Part shown: positions 47,166 through 55,903 of the stretch, in pieces | How the letters are laid out: every line of letters starts with the position of its first letter | How positions within the stretch are numbered: position 1 is the stretch's first letter | Source of the DNA: Calothrix sp. C42_A2020_038 | GTDB lineage: Bacteria; Cyanobacteriota; Cyanobacteriia; Cyanobacteriales; Nostocaceae | Direction: 5' to 3' | Assembly (NCBI GenBank): GCA_015272395.1 | Contig: JACYLQ010000022.1 | Span: 248,001-312,000, forward strand | DNA: 64,000 nucleotides | Position numbers and translations under genes: made by a program | Notes under the pieces: generated by a model | What the model saw: the letters and a program-made list of their open reading frames with translations, nothing else | What the model was told of the DNA's origin: nothing | Databases searched by the model: none

Positions 47166-49196
47166 ATGATTGGCAAGCTACTAGACTATCGTTATCAAGT
47201 AATCAGAGTTCTTGCCACGGGCGGTTTTGGTGAAACTTATATTGCCGAGGACACCAAGCGACCGGGCAACCCCATTTGCGTAGTCAAACATCTTAAACCT
47301 GTATCGAGTAGTGATTCTAAGATATTTGATACTGCCAAGCGCTTGTTTCACAGTGAGGCAGAAACGCTGGAAAAACTTGGGAATCATGACCAGATTCCAA
47401 GACTTTTGGCTTATTTTGTCGATAATCAAGAATTTTATTTAGTACAAGAATTTATTGAAGGACATACACTGAGTGAAGAACTCATTCCGGGAGAAACCTG
47501 GACTGAGGGTCAGGTTGTTCAACTTTTAGATGAAATCCTTAGTATTCTCGAATTTGTACATCAACAAGGAGTTATTCACCGCGATATCAAGCCTGATAAT
47601 ATTATCCGGCGCCGTAGTGATCATAAATTAGTATTGGTAGATTTTGGCGCCGTCAAACAGTTACGTGCCACAACCTATACCCGTACTGCTGGTATACAAC
47701 ATTCGGCGACAGTAGCAATTGGCACTCCTGGATATATGCCTACTGAGCAAGGGCAAGGTAAACCACGCCCAAATAGTGATATTTACGCACTGGGGATTAT
47801 TGCGATTCAAGCCCTGACAGGTGTGGCGCCAATTGATCTGCAGGAGGATCCTAGTACTGGTGAATTACTGTGGCAATCAGATAATATTAGCCCACAGTTA
47901 GGTGTAATCTTAAACAAGATGATTCGCTATCATTTTAAAGATCGGTTCCAAAATGCAACCGATGCTTTACAAGCTTTGCGAGCGTTTGTACCAGTTGCTC
48001 CATCAAACCAAGAATACCCGCGCTCACAGTACCCTATTGTCAAACATTCCTCGCTGCAATCGCGGCAACAAACAATCGCTGTAGCACCTGGAAATCGTGA
48101 TCGAGAAGCTTTTGCAACAAATATAAAACCGATACGCAAAGAAGCAGCTGGTCCTGATATATTACAGCTATTAATTTTGGCATTACTTGCTGGTGGTGCA
48201 GCATATGTGGCGCCTGGTTTTGTGAAAAATGTCCAAAGTCTGACAGCAAATTGGACAAAGGGTAACACCTTAGCATCACAAACTTGTATGGCAATAACCA
48301 ATGAAACAGCTAATATTCGTTCTGAACCCAGCGCGATCTCCTCCGAGACGATTTTACAAACTGTTAGAGACCGGACTGCTCTGGAAGTAACTGGAACACG
48401 TACTAAACGTGGTTGGCTACAAGTGCGTTTAGATACAGGTAAAGTGGCATGGGTTCATTCAGATGTAATTAGTAATAATTCAGATTGGGCAAACTGTCTA
48501 CGTGATAAGGGTATTGCGACAAAAATTATTGACGATAGTACTGCTATTGCTGCGCGTCTAGAACCTAAGCCTAAACCGAAAAATGTAGTAGATTGGCTAC
48601 CTTTCCCAATCAATAGTGGTGAAAATACTGTTAAAAATCAAGAAAAAAATATATCCAAAAATAAAGATAACACAAGTCACCAAGCACCAGCAGCTTTAAC
48701 AAGTCCAGATGCAACAACTATTAAAGAGCAAGATAGCGAAGTAGTTGAAGAAGCGCGCGAGAAGTACGAATCTGGTGATTTACAAGGAGCTATTGATTTA
48801 TTAAAATCAGTACCTGCGGGAATTGAAGAGACAGGTAAGATGATTTCCCAATGGCAGCAAGACTGGTCTAAAGCTGAATTATTATTTAAAGATATAGATG
48901 AAGCAGTAGCTAAAGGCAATTGGGATAAAGTCACGTCCTATCAAAAGAACCCTGAAAAATTGCCAAATATTCAGTACTGGCGAGATAAAATTAATCCACT
49001 GTTGGAACAAGCTGCCGATAATATAGCCAAGCAAGCTGAAAATTTATCGAAGCAGCAAATTCCTAACGTGGTTAGACCGACGAAAACTGAGAGAAAACAA
49101 AAGCCAAGAGAAGAATTTAGCCTTGATAAACTATTCAATTTTGGAAATGATGAAACTAAACCAAATCGCAAATCCACAAAAAGTTTAAGAAACTAG
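47166..49196 (+). CDS. Membrane-anchored Ser/Thr protein kinase with SH3-like domain
   Basis: The 676-residue Hanks-type kinase has the Gly loop LATGGFGETYIAED, Lys41 (VVKHL), catalytic Asp140 (HRDIKPDN), Asp159 (DFGAVKQL) and GTPGYMPTEQ in the activation segment. One TM helix follows (about 331-352, LLILALLAGGAAYVAP), then an extracytoplasmic SH3b domain (TANIRSEPSAISSETILQTV, GWLQVRLDTGKVAWV) and a long Lys/Asn/Pro-rich, partly coiled tail. The start was moved from a TTG at 47058 to the ATG at 47166, which has GGAGG at ideal spacing. It likely senses cell-wall or periplasmic ligands through SH3b (inference). Confidence 0.92.
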   Translation: MIGKLLDYRYQVIRVLATGGFGETYIAEDTKRPGNPICVVKHLKPVSSSDSKIFDTAKRLFHSEAETLEKLGNHDQIPRLLAYFVDNQEFYLVQEFIEGHTLSEELIPGETWTEGQVVQLLDEILSILEFVHQQGVIHRDIKPDNIIRRRSDHKLVLVDFGAVKQLRATTYTRTAGIQHSATVAIGTPGYMPTEQGQGKPRPNSDIYALGIIAIQALTGVAPIDLQEDPSTGELLWQSDNISPQLGVILNKMIRYHFKDRFQNATDALQALRAFVPVAPSNQEYPRSQYPIVKHSSLQSRQQTIAVAPGNRDREAFATNIKPIRKEAAGPDILQLLILALLAGGAAYVAPGFVKNVQSLTANWTKGNTLASQTCMAITNETANIRSEPSAISSETILQTVRDRTALEVTGTRTKRGWLQVRLDTGKVAWVHSDVISNNSDWANCLRDKGIATKIIDDSTAIAARLEPKPKPKNVVDWLPFPINSGENTVKNQEKNISKNKDNTSHQAPAALTSPDATTIKEQDSEVVEEAREKYESGDLQGAIDLLKSVPAGIEETGKMISQWQQDWSKAELLFKDIDEAVAKGNWDKVTSYQKNPEKLPNIQYWRDKINPLLEQAADNIAKQAENLSKQQIPNVVRPTKTERKQKPREEFSLDKLFNFGNDETKPNRKSTKSLRN

Positions 49197-49197
49197 T

Positions 49198-49219
49198 AAG
49201 GTGGGCTGAGGCCCACCTT
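49198..49219. terminator. Terminator after the kinase
   Basis: AAGGTGGGC (49198-49206) and GCCCACCTT (49211-49219) with a TGAG loop, followed by CTTTATTCTATTT. It can act on both converging genes. Confidence 0.8.
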
Positions 49220-49235
49220 CTTTATTCTATTTATA

Positions 49236-49853
49236 TTATCTCTGTGGAATAACAGGCGCCGATGGTGGTGCTTGAGGAACTATTTCTATAGTTTGTTGTG
49301 GAGTTGATGCAGGTTTTGTTTGAGCGTTAGGACGCAATAGTTTAGCTTCATAAAAATAAACACGGTCACAAAATTGTGGCCCGCTACAAACTGCTTCAAT
49401 CGCAACATTACTCACATTACTGACATCTAAAGACAATGTAGCTTGCTGCGAAGGAGACACTGTTCGAGAATCTACCTGTCTGCCATCTAAATATACTCTG
49501 ACTTGTACATCTGGACTACGATTATCATTGTCGCGCATCCCAAATCCTAAGTTCAAAGTTTGGAAAATAGGCTGGGGGCTACTATCCGGCTTAATTTTAC
49601 AAGTTAGTGCTGCCGAACGATTACCAGGCCCCAGAAAAAATCGGCTAGAGAAGACAGCTCTTCCAATTGAAACATCTGTATTATATTCGCGAGCGCTGCC
49701 AAGTCCACTAGAAACGCATTTTGACCTAAGCAAATCTACTGGACGTGGTGTACGTTGTGCAGTTACAGTATTTTCACCTATCAAGACTGAAGAAAAAACA
49801 AGTCCGCTAGTTATCAAAGAAGCAATCAACCTAATTTTTTGAGCTTTCCGCAT
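49236..49853 (-). CDS. Exported protein of unknown function
   Basis: The 205-residue protein has a signal peptide (IRLIASLITSGLVFSSVLIG, cleavage near TAQ) and one beta-sandwich-like domain (about 45-170) that looks like a carbohydrate-binding or galactose-binding fold: LLRSKCVSSGLGSAREYNTD, VRVYLDGRQVDSRTV, LSLDVSNVSNVAIEAVCSG. Four Cys residues could form two disulfides. NPCBM-type folds are a possible relation, but I could not confirm one. A Pro-rich C-terminal tail follows (PQQTIEIVPQAPPSAPVIPQ). It lies downstream of the surface-protein cluster, separated by a terminator. Confidence 0.65.
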   Translation of the reverse strand: MRKAQKIRLIASLITSGLVFSSVLIGENTVTAQRTPRPVDLLRSKCVSSGLGSAREYNTDVSIGRAVFSSRFFLGPGNRSAALTCKIKPDSSPQPIFQTLNLGFGMRDNDNRSPDVQVRVYLDGRQVDSRTVSPSQQATLSLDVSNVSNVAIEAVCSGPQFCDRVYFYEAKLLRPNAQTKPASTPQQTIEIVPQAPPSAPVIPQR

Positions 49854-49975
49854 AAATATGAATAATTAATCTGACAGTGACAGGTAAAAACCAACAACAT
49901 CATACCTAAGCACCATTGATTTTTTGCGAGGATGTCTCGTAACAAATATTTAGATATGAAAAAAATAATCAGGAG

Positions 49976-50017
49976 TTAGGGATAGTGACTTGTAATTTCC
50001 CAATCTCTAATCCCTAA
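49976..50017 (-). terminator. Terminator of the surface-protein operon
   Basis: On the minus strand TTAGGGAT (50017-50010) pairs with ATCCCTAA (49983-49976), followed by CTCCTGATTATTTTTTTC. It lies just past the stop at 50028. Confidence 0.6.
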
Positions 50018-50027
50018 TCGCTAATCT

Positions 50028-51683
50028 CTAGTTAATTGTGACGCGGAAGCGAACAAATCCAAATCGACCACCAGGAATACTGCCTAGATTTGCAATAACA
50101 GCACCATTATTGTTACTACCTGGGCAAATGTTAGTAAATGTTTCTAGTGGTGCAAGGGGAGTTAAATATCTACCACCATCGGCATCGGTACCTGCACCAC
50201 TAATACCAATACTATTGTTGGTAAATGTAGTTCCATTGGGTACTAAGTCGCAAAAGCGAACATTGGTAATGTTTTCGTTACCTTCAGTCAAGAAATAAAC
50301 AGTATATTCGATTTCATCACCTGATTGTACTGGTGTCTCTAGGTTTGGAACACCTTGAAAACGTTCGGGTGTTGGTAATGTATCATCATTATCATTGTTG
50401 GGGTCAGGAACAAATGTATTAAAATTGGTACCAGTAATTGATTGGCCGTTACGTGTAGCGTTAGTAATGCGTTTGATCAATCGAATATTTGGTGTATCTG
50501 CGGCACCTACAGCAGTAGAACGGAAACCAAAGTCAATATCAAGTCTAATTGGATTGGCTTGGGTCAATTCTACTGCCAAAGTAGTATTCGTTGTCGGTCT
50601 AAAATCATCGTTAGGTCGCAGTGCTTCAACTGTATAGCTAGCCAGTGGTAAACCAGTAAAGCCATAAATACCACTACTGTTAGTAGTGGTTCTAGAAATT
50701 TCTTGACCATCGGCGCCTCGTAAAATTAAAGTCGCGTTAGCAATACCTCTTTCTCCTTGGTCTTGGATACCGTTGCCGTTACGGTCATTAAATACTGTGT
50801 CACCGATTGAGCCGTTAATCGAGGGAGCGCAAATGTTAATTCTAGCAAGACCAATCGTTTCATCTTGACGAGGTGGACCGAATTCAGTACCTGGTTCGTA
50901 AATAAGTTGAATACTTGTTACTTGACCAGCAGGTCTAACAGAAACGTTACCATCCGGTCGATTTGGAAAGGAATTTTCGTTGATACCAACAACTGTATTA
51001 CCTGTAACACGGGTTGTAGTACCTAGTGATTGAAGTGTAACATCTACCGGAGAGGCGCCATTAAATGCATTAACAGTGACTCGATCTTGGAAAGTAAACC
51101 CTAGGTCTCTGGCGCCATCGCGGTCTACGTCAAGAATAGTTAAAGGAGATGCAAGTGTAACAGGTCTATCGAAGTTGATAGTTAATGTCGCACTACTACC
51201 AACGGGTGCAGGATTCTTACCAATACCAATATGAAATTTTAAATTCGGTCCAGGTAAACCACCATAAACTTCATTATCTATTCGAGTTCCGTAAATTTCA
51301 TTTCTAAACTCAACTAGATTAGATTCAATCACCTGTCCGGGAATGCTTTCAGCAAAGCTTAATCTGACTCCCACTCCGCCTGCATTCAGGTTTTGGGCAG
51401 AAATCTCATCTACACCAACTGCGGGTTGCCAGTTAACTAACGTTGGCACTGTACCCACAGGACAAACTCCTGAAGTTTGGGCTACAACCTTTTGATTTGG
51501 AGCAGTCCCAAATATAGCGACTTGTGTTACTGCTACCAGGATTATCAGAAAAAAATATCGAAGACGTTTGATAATTTTTAGCAGCGATGCATTACTTAAT
51601 CTCGGATATAGTAATAACAATAGACGAAAGACTCTATTGAAGATTACTTGTATTCGTTTCAATATTTTAGATACGAGTTTCAT
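50028..51683 (-). CDS. Exported SdrD_B / DUF11-like surface protein, copy 2
   Basis: The 551-residue protein has an unusually long basic N-terminal region (about 45 residues) before its hydrophobic export helix (YFFLIILVAVTQVAIFGTAP), then four regions: a beta-rich domain (about 80-270) with VDEISAQNLNAGGVGVRLSF; an SdrD_B-like domain (IGDTVFNDRNGNGIQDQGER); a linker; and a DUF11-like C-terminal domain (about 400-551) with paired Cys (FCDLVPNGT, NICPGSNNN). SdrD_B domains bind calcium in staphylococcal adhesins; NDRNGNGIQD is the typical Asp/Asn loop. It is the last gene of the five-gene surface cluster and a close tandem paralogue of the gene at 51800. Confidence 0.8.
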   Translation of the reverse strand: MKLVSKILKRIQVIFNRVFRLLLLLYPRLSNASLLKIIKRLRYFFLIILVAVTQVAIFGTAPNQKVVAQTSGVCPVGTVPTLVNWQPAVGVDEISAQNLNAGGVGVRLSFAESIPGQVIESNLVEFRNEIYGTRIDNEVYGGLPGPNLKFHIGIGKNPAPVGSSATLTINFDRPVTLASPLTILDVDRDGARDLGFTFQDRVTVNAFNGASPVDVTLQSLGTTTRVTGNTVVGINENSFPNRPDGNVSVRPAGQVTSIQLIYEPGTEFGPPRQDETIGLARINICAPSINGSIGDTVFNDRNGNGIQDQGERGIANATLILRGADGQEISRTTTNSSGIYGFTGLPLASYTVEALRPNDDFRPTTNTTLAVELTQANPIRLDIDFGFRSTAVGAADTPNIRLIKRITNATRNGQSITGTNFNTFVPDPNNDNDDTLPTPERFQGVPNLETPVQSGDEIEYTVYFLTEGNENITNVRFCDLVPNGTTFTNNSIGISGAGTDADGGRYLTPLAPLETFTNICPGSNNNGAVIANLGSIPGGRFGFVRFRVTIN

Positions 51684-51772
51684 TGGTTAATTTCCTACAA
51701 TATATAAAGACTTATTAATATTTGATTAAGAAGTATTAAGTTTGGATTAACAATAAAAAATTAGCTAGGCAA

Positions 51773-51792
51773 GACGCGAGGAACATCGCGTC
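51773..51792 (-). terminator. GACGCGA/TCGCGTC hairpin
   Basis: GACGCGA (51773-51779) pairs with TCGCGTC (51786-51792), 8 nt past the stop at 51800. It is the same stem as in the repeat at 11987 and could act as a terminator or mRNA 3' end inside the cluster. Confidence 0.5.
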
Positions 51793-51799
51793 CACAAAA

Positions 51800-53428
51800 C
51801 TAATTAATTGCAGTGCGGAAGCTTACGAATCCAAAGTTACCGCTGCTTATATTTCCTAAATTTGCAACAACCGCGCCATTGTTATTGTTGCCGGGGCAAA
51901 TATTAGTGAATGATTGTTCTAACGGTGTAAGTGGAGATAAATATCTACCATTATCGGCACCATTACCAGCACCACTGATGTTAATGCTGTTTGAGACAAA
52001 GGTAGTTCCATTCGGCACTAAATCACAGAATCGAACATTATTGGCAATTCCATCACCCTCAGCAAGGAAATAAATCGTGTATTCGATTTCATCTCGTGAT
52101 TGTACAGGCACCTCCAGGATAGAAACACCTCGAAAACGTTCTGCTGAGGGTAGGACATCATCGTTATCATTGTTAGGGTCAGGAACAAAGGTATTAAAAT
52201 TAGTACCAGTGATTGATTGACCATTACGTATAGCATTTGTAATTCGCTTAATTAAACGAATATTCGGAGTACCCGCACCACCCACACGATTTGTAGTAAA
52301 TCCAAAATCAACAGTCAGTAACTCTTGATTTGGCTCCGTTAGATTAGCTGCTAAAGTTGTGTTTGTTGTCGGGTTAAAATCATCATTTGGTCGAAGTGCC
52401 TCAATAGTGTAATTACCTAATGGTAAGTTCAAGAAGCTATAAATACCGTTGCTGTTCGTTGTAGTTCTACGAACCTCCTGACCACGCGAGTTACGTAAAA
52501 TTAAAGTGACATTGCCAATACCTGGCTCACCTTCATCTTGGACACGGTTAGCGTTACGGTCATTAAATACCGTGTCACCAATCGTGGCGCCAGGAGGAGC
52601 AGGAAGGCAAATACTAAATCTGGCTAAACCAATAGTTTCATCTTGCAGAGGTTGACCAAATTCAGTACCTGGTTCGTAAAGAAAGTCCAGACGATTTAAT
52701 TGACCAGCAGGTGTGACTGAAACATTTGCATCTGGTCTATCTGGAAAAGAATTTTCATTGATACCAACAACTGTATTACCTGTAACACGAGTATTCGGAG
52801 TCAGTGACCTCAAGGTTACACCAACAGGAACGTCGCCATTAAATGCGCTAACTGTGACTCTATCTTGGTAGGTAAATCCGATATCGCGTTCACCGTCACG
52901 GTCTACATCAAGCAGAGTTAGAGGAGATGCGATTATTACAGGTCTAGAAAAGTTGATACTTAAAGTCGCATTTCCCGGTGACGGAGTTTTTTCTAGACCG
53001 ATATTAAAGCGTAAGTTCGGGCCAGGTATCCCACCATAGACATCGTTATCGATACGAGTTTCAACATTATCGATAACTTGTCCAGGAAGGCTTTCTGCAA
53101 AACTAAAATTTACAGCCACTTCACCAACATTAATAGTTTGAGCAGCAATAGCTGGCGCCCCAACTGCTGGTCTCCATTGAACAGGTGTCGGCACATTTCC
53201 AGCAGGACACAAATTTTGAGTTTGTGCTGCTACTTTTTGTTTAGAAAAGTAAGACAAAACGACTATTTGTGTTAATGCAATCACTGATGCCAAAAAGTAA
53301 TATCGTAATGAATTAAAGCTAAAAAACCGACAAATTTGCCATCTTCGACTAAACACTCCTGCATATTGTTTTAATGAACTAAACCTGCTATTAAACGCTC
53401 TCAAAATTCGTTTAAATAGATATTTCAT
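51800..53428 (-). CDS. Exported SdrD_B / DUF11-like surface protein, copy 1
   Basis: The 542-residue tandem paralogue of the 50028 gene has the same order: basic leader plus hydrophobic helix (YYFLASVIALTQIVVLSYF), N-terminal beta domain beginning CPAGNVPTPVQWRPAVGAPA, SdrD_B-like domain (IGDTVFNDRNANRVQDEGEP) and DUF11-like C-terminal part ending FVSFRTAIN. Long stretches are nearly identical to the neighbour (for example TNFNTFVPDPNNDNDD), so duplication is recent or gene conversion occurs. A Cys pair recurs near the C-terminus. It sits between the OmpA-domain gene and the second copy. Confidence 0.8.
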   Translation of the reverse strand: MKYLFKRILRAFNSRFSSLKQYAGVFSRRWQICRFFSFNSLRYYFLASVIALTQIVVLSYFSKQKVAAQTQNLCPAGNVPTPVQWRPAVGAPAIAAQTINVGEVAVNFSFAESLPGQVIDNVETRIDNDVYGGIPGPNLRFNIGLEKTPSPGNATLSINFSRPVIIASPLTLLDVDRDGERDIGFTYQDRVTVSAFNGDVPVGVTLRSLTPNTRVTGNTVVGINENSFPDRPDANVSVTPAGQLNRLDFLYEPGTEFGQPLQDETIGLARFSICLPAPPGATIGDTVFNDRNANRVQDEGEPGIGNVTLILRNSRGQEVRRTTTNSNGIYSFLNLPLGNYTIEALRPNDDFNPTTNTTLAANLTEPNQELLTVDFGFTTNRVGGAGTPNIRLIKRITNAIRNGQSITGTNFNTFVPDPNNDNDDVLPSAERFRGVSILEVPVQSRDEIEYTIYFLAEGDGIANNVRFCDLVPNGTTFVSNSINISGAGNGADNGRYLSPLTPLEQSFTNICPGNNNNGAVVANLGNISSGNFGFVSFRTAIN

Positions 53429-53536
53429 CAGTCGAGGTACGCTAAATTACTAATATTTCAGGTTAAAGGTTTAGGGGTAAAGGTTACAAGTGTTGAGAAT
53501 TATCCTTTTTTACTTTTCCCCTTTTCCCTTTGCTCT

Positions 53537-55903
53537 TTACCTTCCACTCGGACGTGCGCGTTGTGGTCTAGTTTGGTTGCGTCGCTGTTCGATTTGTAAA
53601 TCGCTTTCTTGTTCTTCGATAATGATGTCTACTCCTCGAATATCTTTATAGATAATTTCCACACGTCGGTCTCTTGCGTAATCTACAATATCCGTACCTC
53701 CTGGTACCCTACGTTGTGATTCACCCGCTGAACGTATTGTCATTCGCTCAGGCGCCACACCTCTACGCAATAAGTAGTTACGTGTTGATAGTGCCCGTCT
53801 TCTACCTAGTGCTAAGTTATATGCGTCACTTCCACGTGGGTCTGTGTGCCCAACAATCTCAATCACAATTACCGGATTTTGTAGCAATACTGTAGCTACC
53901 TGGTCTAAAACTTCCGCACTAGCTGGGCTAATAAATGATCTATCCAGTGCGAAGTGAATATTGCGGGGTACACGAATCTTTAACGGTGGTGGAGGTGGTG
54001 GCTCCGGTGGAGGTGGTGGCTCCGGTGGTGATGGTCGCGTTGTACACTGTGGTGGAACTATTGGCGAAGGGCGCGAATTCGGTGTCAAATTTGGAAAAGT
54101 CCCTGCTTGCCCAATTACTGCTGCTACTGATGGCTCCGATGTACCATATTTGGGGTCAGTCGCGATAGCGCTGATTGCATCTCCTTGCTGTACACCTGCG
54201 ATATTAGTACTAAAATTACCTTCGGCATCAGCAGTTACAGTTGCCAAGGGAACATTGAGGGCGCCGTAGCCATAGTCGTATATAGCTTCTGGGCCGCGTT
54301 GGTAGTCACTTAATTTATAAATTGTAACTTCCGAACCAGGGTCAGCTTTACCCTGAACCGTGATACTTGTACCAGTGGGTGGAAATGCGCGGGTGCTAAA
54401 CTGGGGAGCATTAACTGCACCATTTCCAGTATCAAGACGACGGTTGTTGGAATTACGTTTTGGGTTGGCACCATCACCGCGCTGGAAGTCGCTAACATCA
54501 AGGTTACGCTGCGTGATTAGGTCAATACTCAATCCTTCCAGGACTGCAAATCTGTTACCACGGATGATGTTGCCTTGAGCAACACTGCTACTACCGACAT
54601 CATGACGTGGGAATGATGTGACGCTAACTCCGGGACCGGTTTGGTTATCGATTTCGTTACCAATTACTTGGTGGTTGCTACCCATCAAATATACTGCTGC
54701 TCGCCGTAGGCGCCTGCCGTTGTAAGTAATTTTGTTATTTTGCAGCAGCACACTACCATCGGGTTTAAATAAATACACTCCAGCACCGTCGTTAGCACAT
54801 ATCAAGTTTCCCGTGATTTGTGAGTTTGTAACAACACCTTCGATACGCAGAGCATCGGGCATTCCTGCTAAACCGTTACCAACAATAATATTTTGTGTAA
54901 CAAGCGTATTTTCCGCACGTACTGATGTAATAATCGCACTACCATCATGATAGTAAATACGATTGCGGCGAATTGTTGTGCCTTGGGAGTTAAATACATA
55001 AACTCCAAATGCTGAGGTTTCTTCAGGTATGTTTTCATCAACCGTTAGCCCTAACCAATTGTCTTCGATAACAACATTTTTGGGTGGAACATCACGGTCG
55101 TAAAATGGAAAATTGCTATTAGGAGGTTGTTGCCTACTGGTGTTAGGTGGTGGCAAGCGATGGGCAACGACGATATTACCTGGTGGTGTAGTTAATGTCA
55201 CAGGTTTGGGAATACCGTCATATATTAATAAGTTTCCCAATTGCTGCTTGACTGGATTAGCATTGAAGCCATGCAAATTTAATCCTCGTATTGTGATTCC
55301 ATCAGCAACAACTGTCAATCCACGAAAAATTTCGACGTTTGGCGCCGGAGTTATAGTAACAACTGGAACTGGGATAGCAATTTCAGCAGTTGCTGATTTA
55401 GTTGCATCGTATCCAGGTTGGGTTGTTCCATCAATAACTAAATTTTGAGTTGCCAAGTCGGGCAATATTGTTTGGAGTTGAATTGTAGTTGCTCCCGTAG
55501 GCAAATTAAACTCAATCTGCGCATTGCCCGTAGATGGTGTAACAAGCGCTTGTTCTGCTGCACTAAGCTGCTCACGCTTGAGAGTACCATTGGCAAGTTC
55601 AATAGCTTCGCGCAGTGTTAACTGGTCATCTTGTTGAACATTACCATCTTGGTTGCTATTTACGATTATTCGTAACGCAGTGGGGGTTGTAATATTCTCT
55701 GTTTGTGGTACTTGCTGCTGGGCAAGCTTACCAATTTTTCCATTCCCATTGCTTTGAAAACTAGCTGCAACATTCGATGGCAGAAAGCACAAGCTAAAAG
55801 CAATAAAAGTAAGGGGTAAAGGATAAAAGTTAAAGGGTAATAAATGTAAACTTTTCCTTTTTGCTTTTTGCTCCCAAACTCTATAATTTTTCAATTCTTT
55901 CAT
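53537..55903 (-). CDS. Beta-helix surface protein with a C-terminal OmpA domain
   Basis: The 788-residue protein has a signal peptide, a CSLREA-like start (DDQLTLREAIELANGTLKRE), a right-handed beta-helix (about 150-430; VIDGTTQPGYDA, NVVIEDNWLGLT), a short beta-sandwich (SITVQGKADPGSEVTIYKLS), a Pro-rich hinge (PEPPPPPEPPPPPP), and an OmpA peptidoglycan-binding domain (FALDRSFISPASAEVLDQVA, GHTDPRGSDAYNLALGRRRA, DRRVEIIY). The OmpA residues that hold diaminopimelate (Asp in GHTDPRG, Arg in DRRVEI) are retained, so it should anchor to the wall. The start is an ATG sharing one base with the upstream stop (TGATG), with GGAGTAAGG before it. Confidence 0.85.
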   Translation of the reverse strand: MKELKNYRVWEQKAKRKSLHLLPFNFYPLPLTFIAFSLCFLPSNVAASFQSNGNGKIGKLAQQQVPQTENITTPTALRIIVNSNQDGNVQQDDQLTLREAIELANGTLKREQLSAAEQALVTPSTGNAQIEFNLPTGATTIQLQTILPDLATQNLVIDGTTQPGYDATKSATAEIAIPVPVVTITPAPNVEIFRGLTVVADGITIRGLNLHGFNANPVKQQLGNLLIYDGIPKPVTLTTPPGNIVVAHRLPPPNTSRQQPPNSNFPFYDRDVPPKNVVIEDNWLGLTVDENIPEETSAFGVYVFNSQGTTIRRNRIYYHDGSAIITSVRAENTLVTQNIIVGNGLAGMPDALRIEGVVTNSQITGNLICANDGAGVYLFKPDGSVLLQNNKITYNGRRLRRAAVYLMGSNHQVIGNEIDNQTGPGVSVTSFPRHDVGSSSVAQGNIIRGNRFAVLEGLSIDLITQRNLDVSDFQRGDGANPKRNSNNRRLDTGNGAVNAPQFSTRAFPPTGTSITVQGKADPGSEVTIYKLSDYQRGPEAIYDYGYGALNVPLATVTADAEGNFSTNIAGVQQGDAISAIATDPKYGTSEPSVAAVIGQAGTFPNLTPNSRPSPIVPPQCTTRPSPPEPPPPPEPPPPPPLKIRVPRNIHFALDRSFISPASAEVLDQVATVLLQNPVIVIEIVGHTDPRGSDAYNLALGRRRALSTRNYLLRRGVAPERMTIRSAGESQRRVPGGTDIVDYARDRRVEIIYKDIRGVDIIIEEQESDLQIEQRRNQTRPQRARPSGR

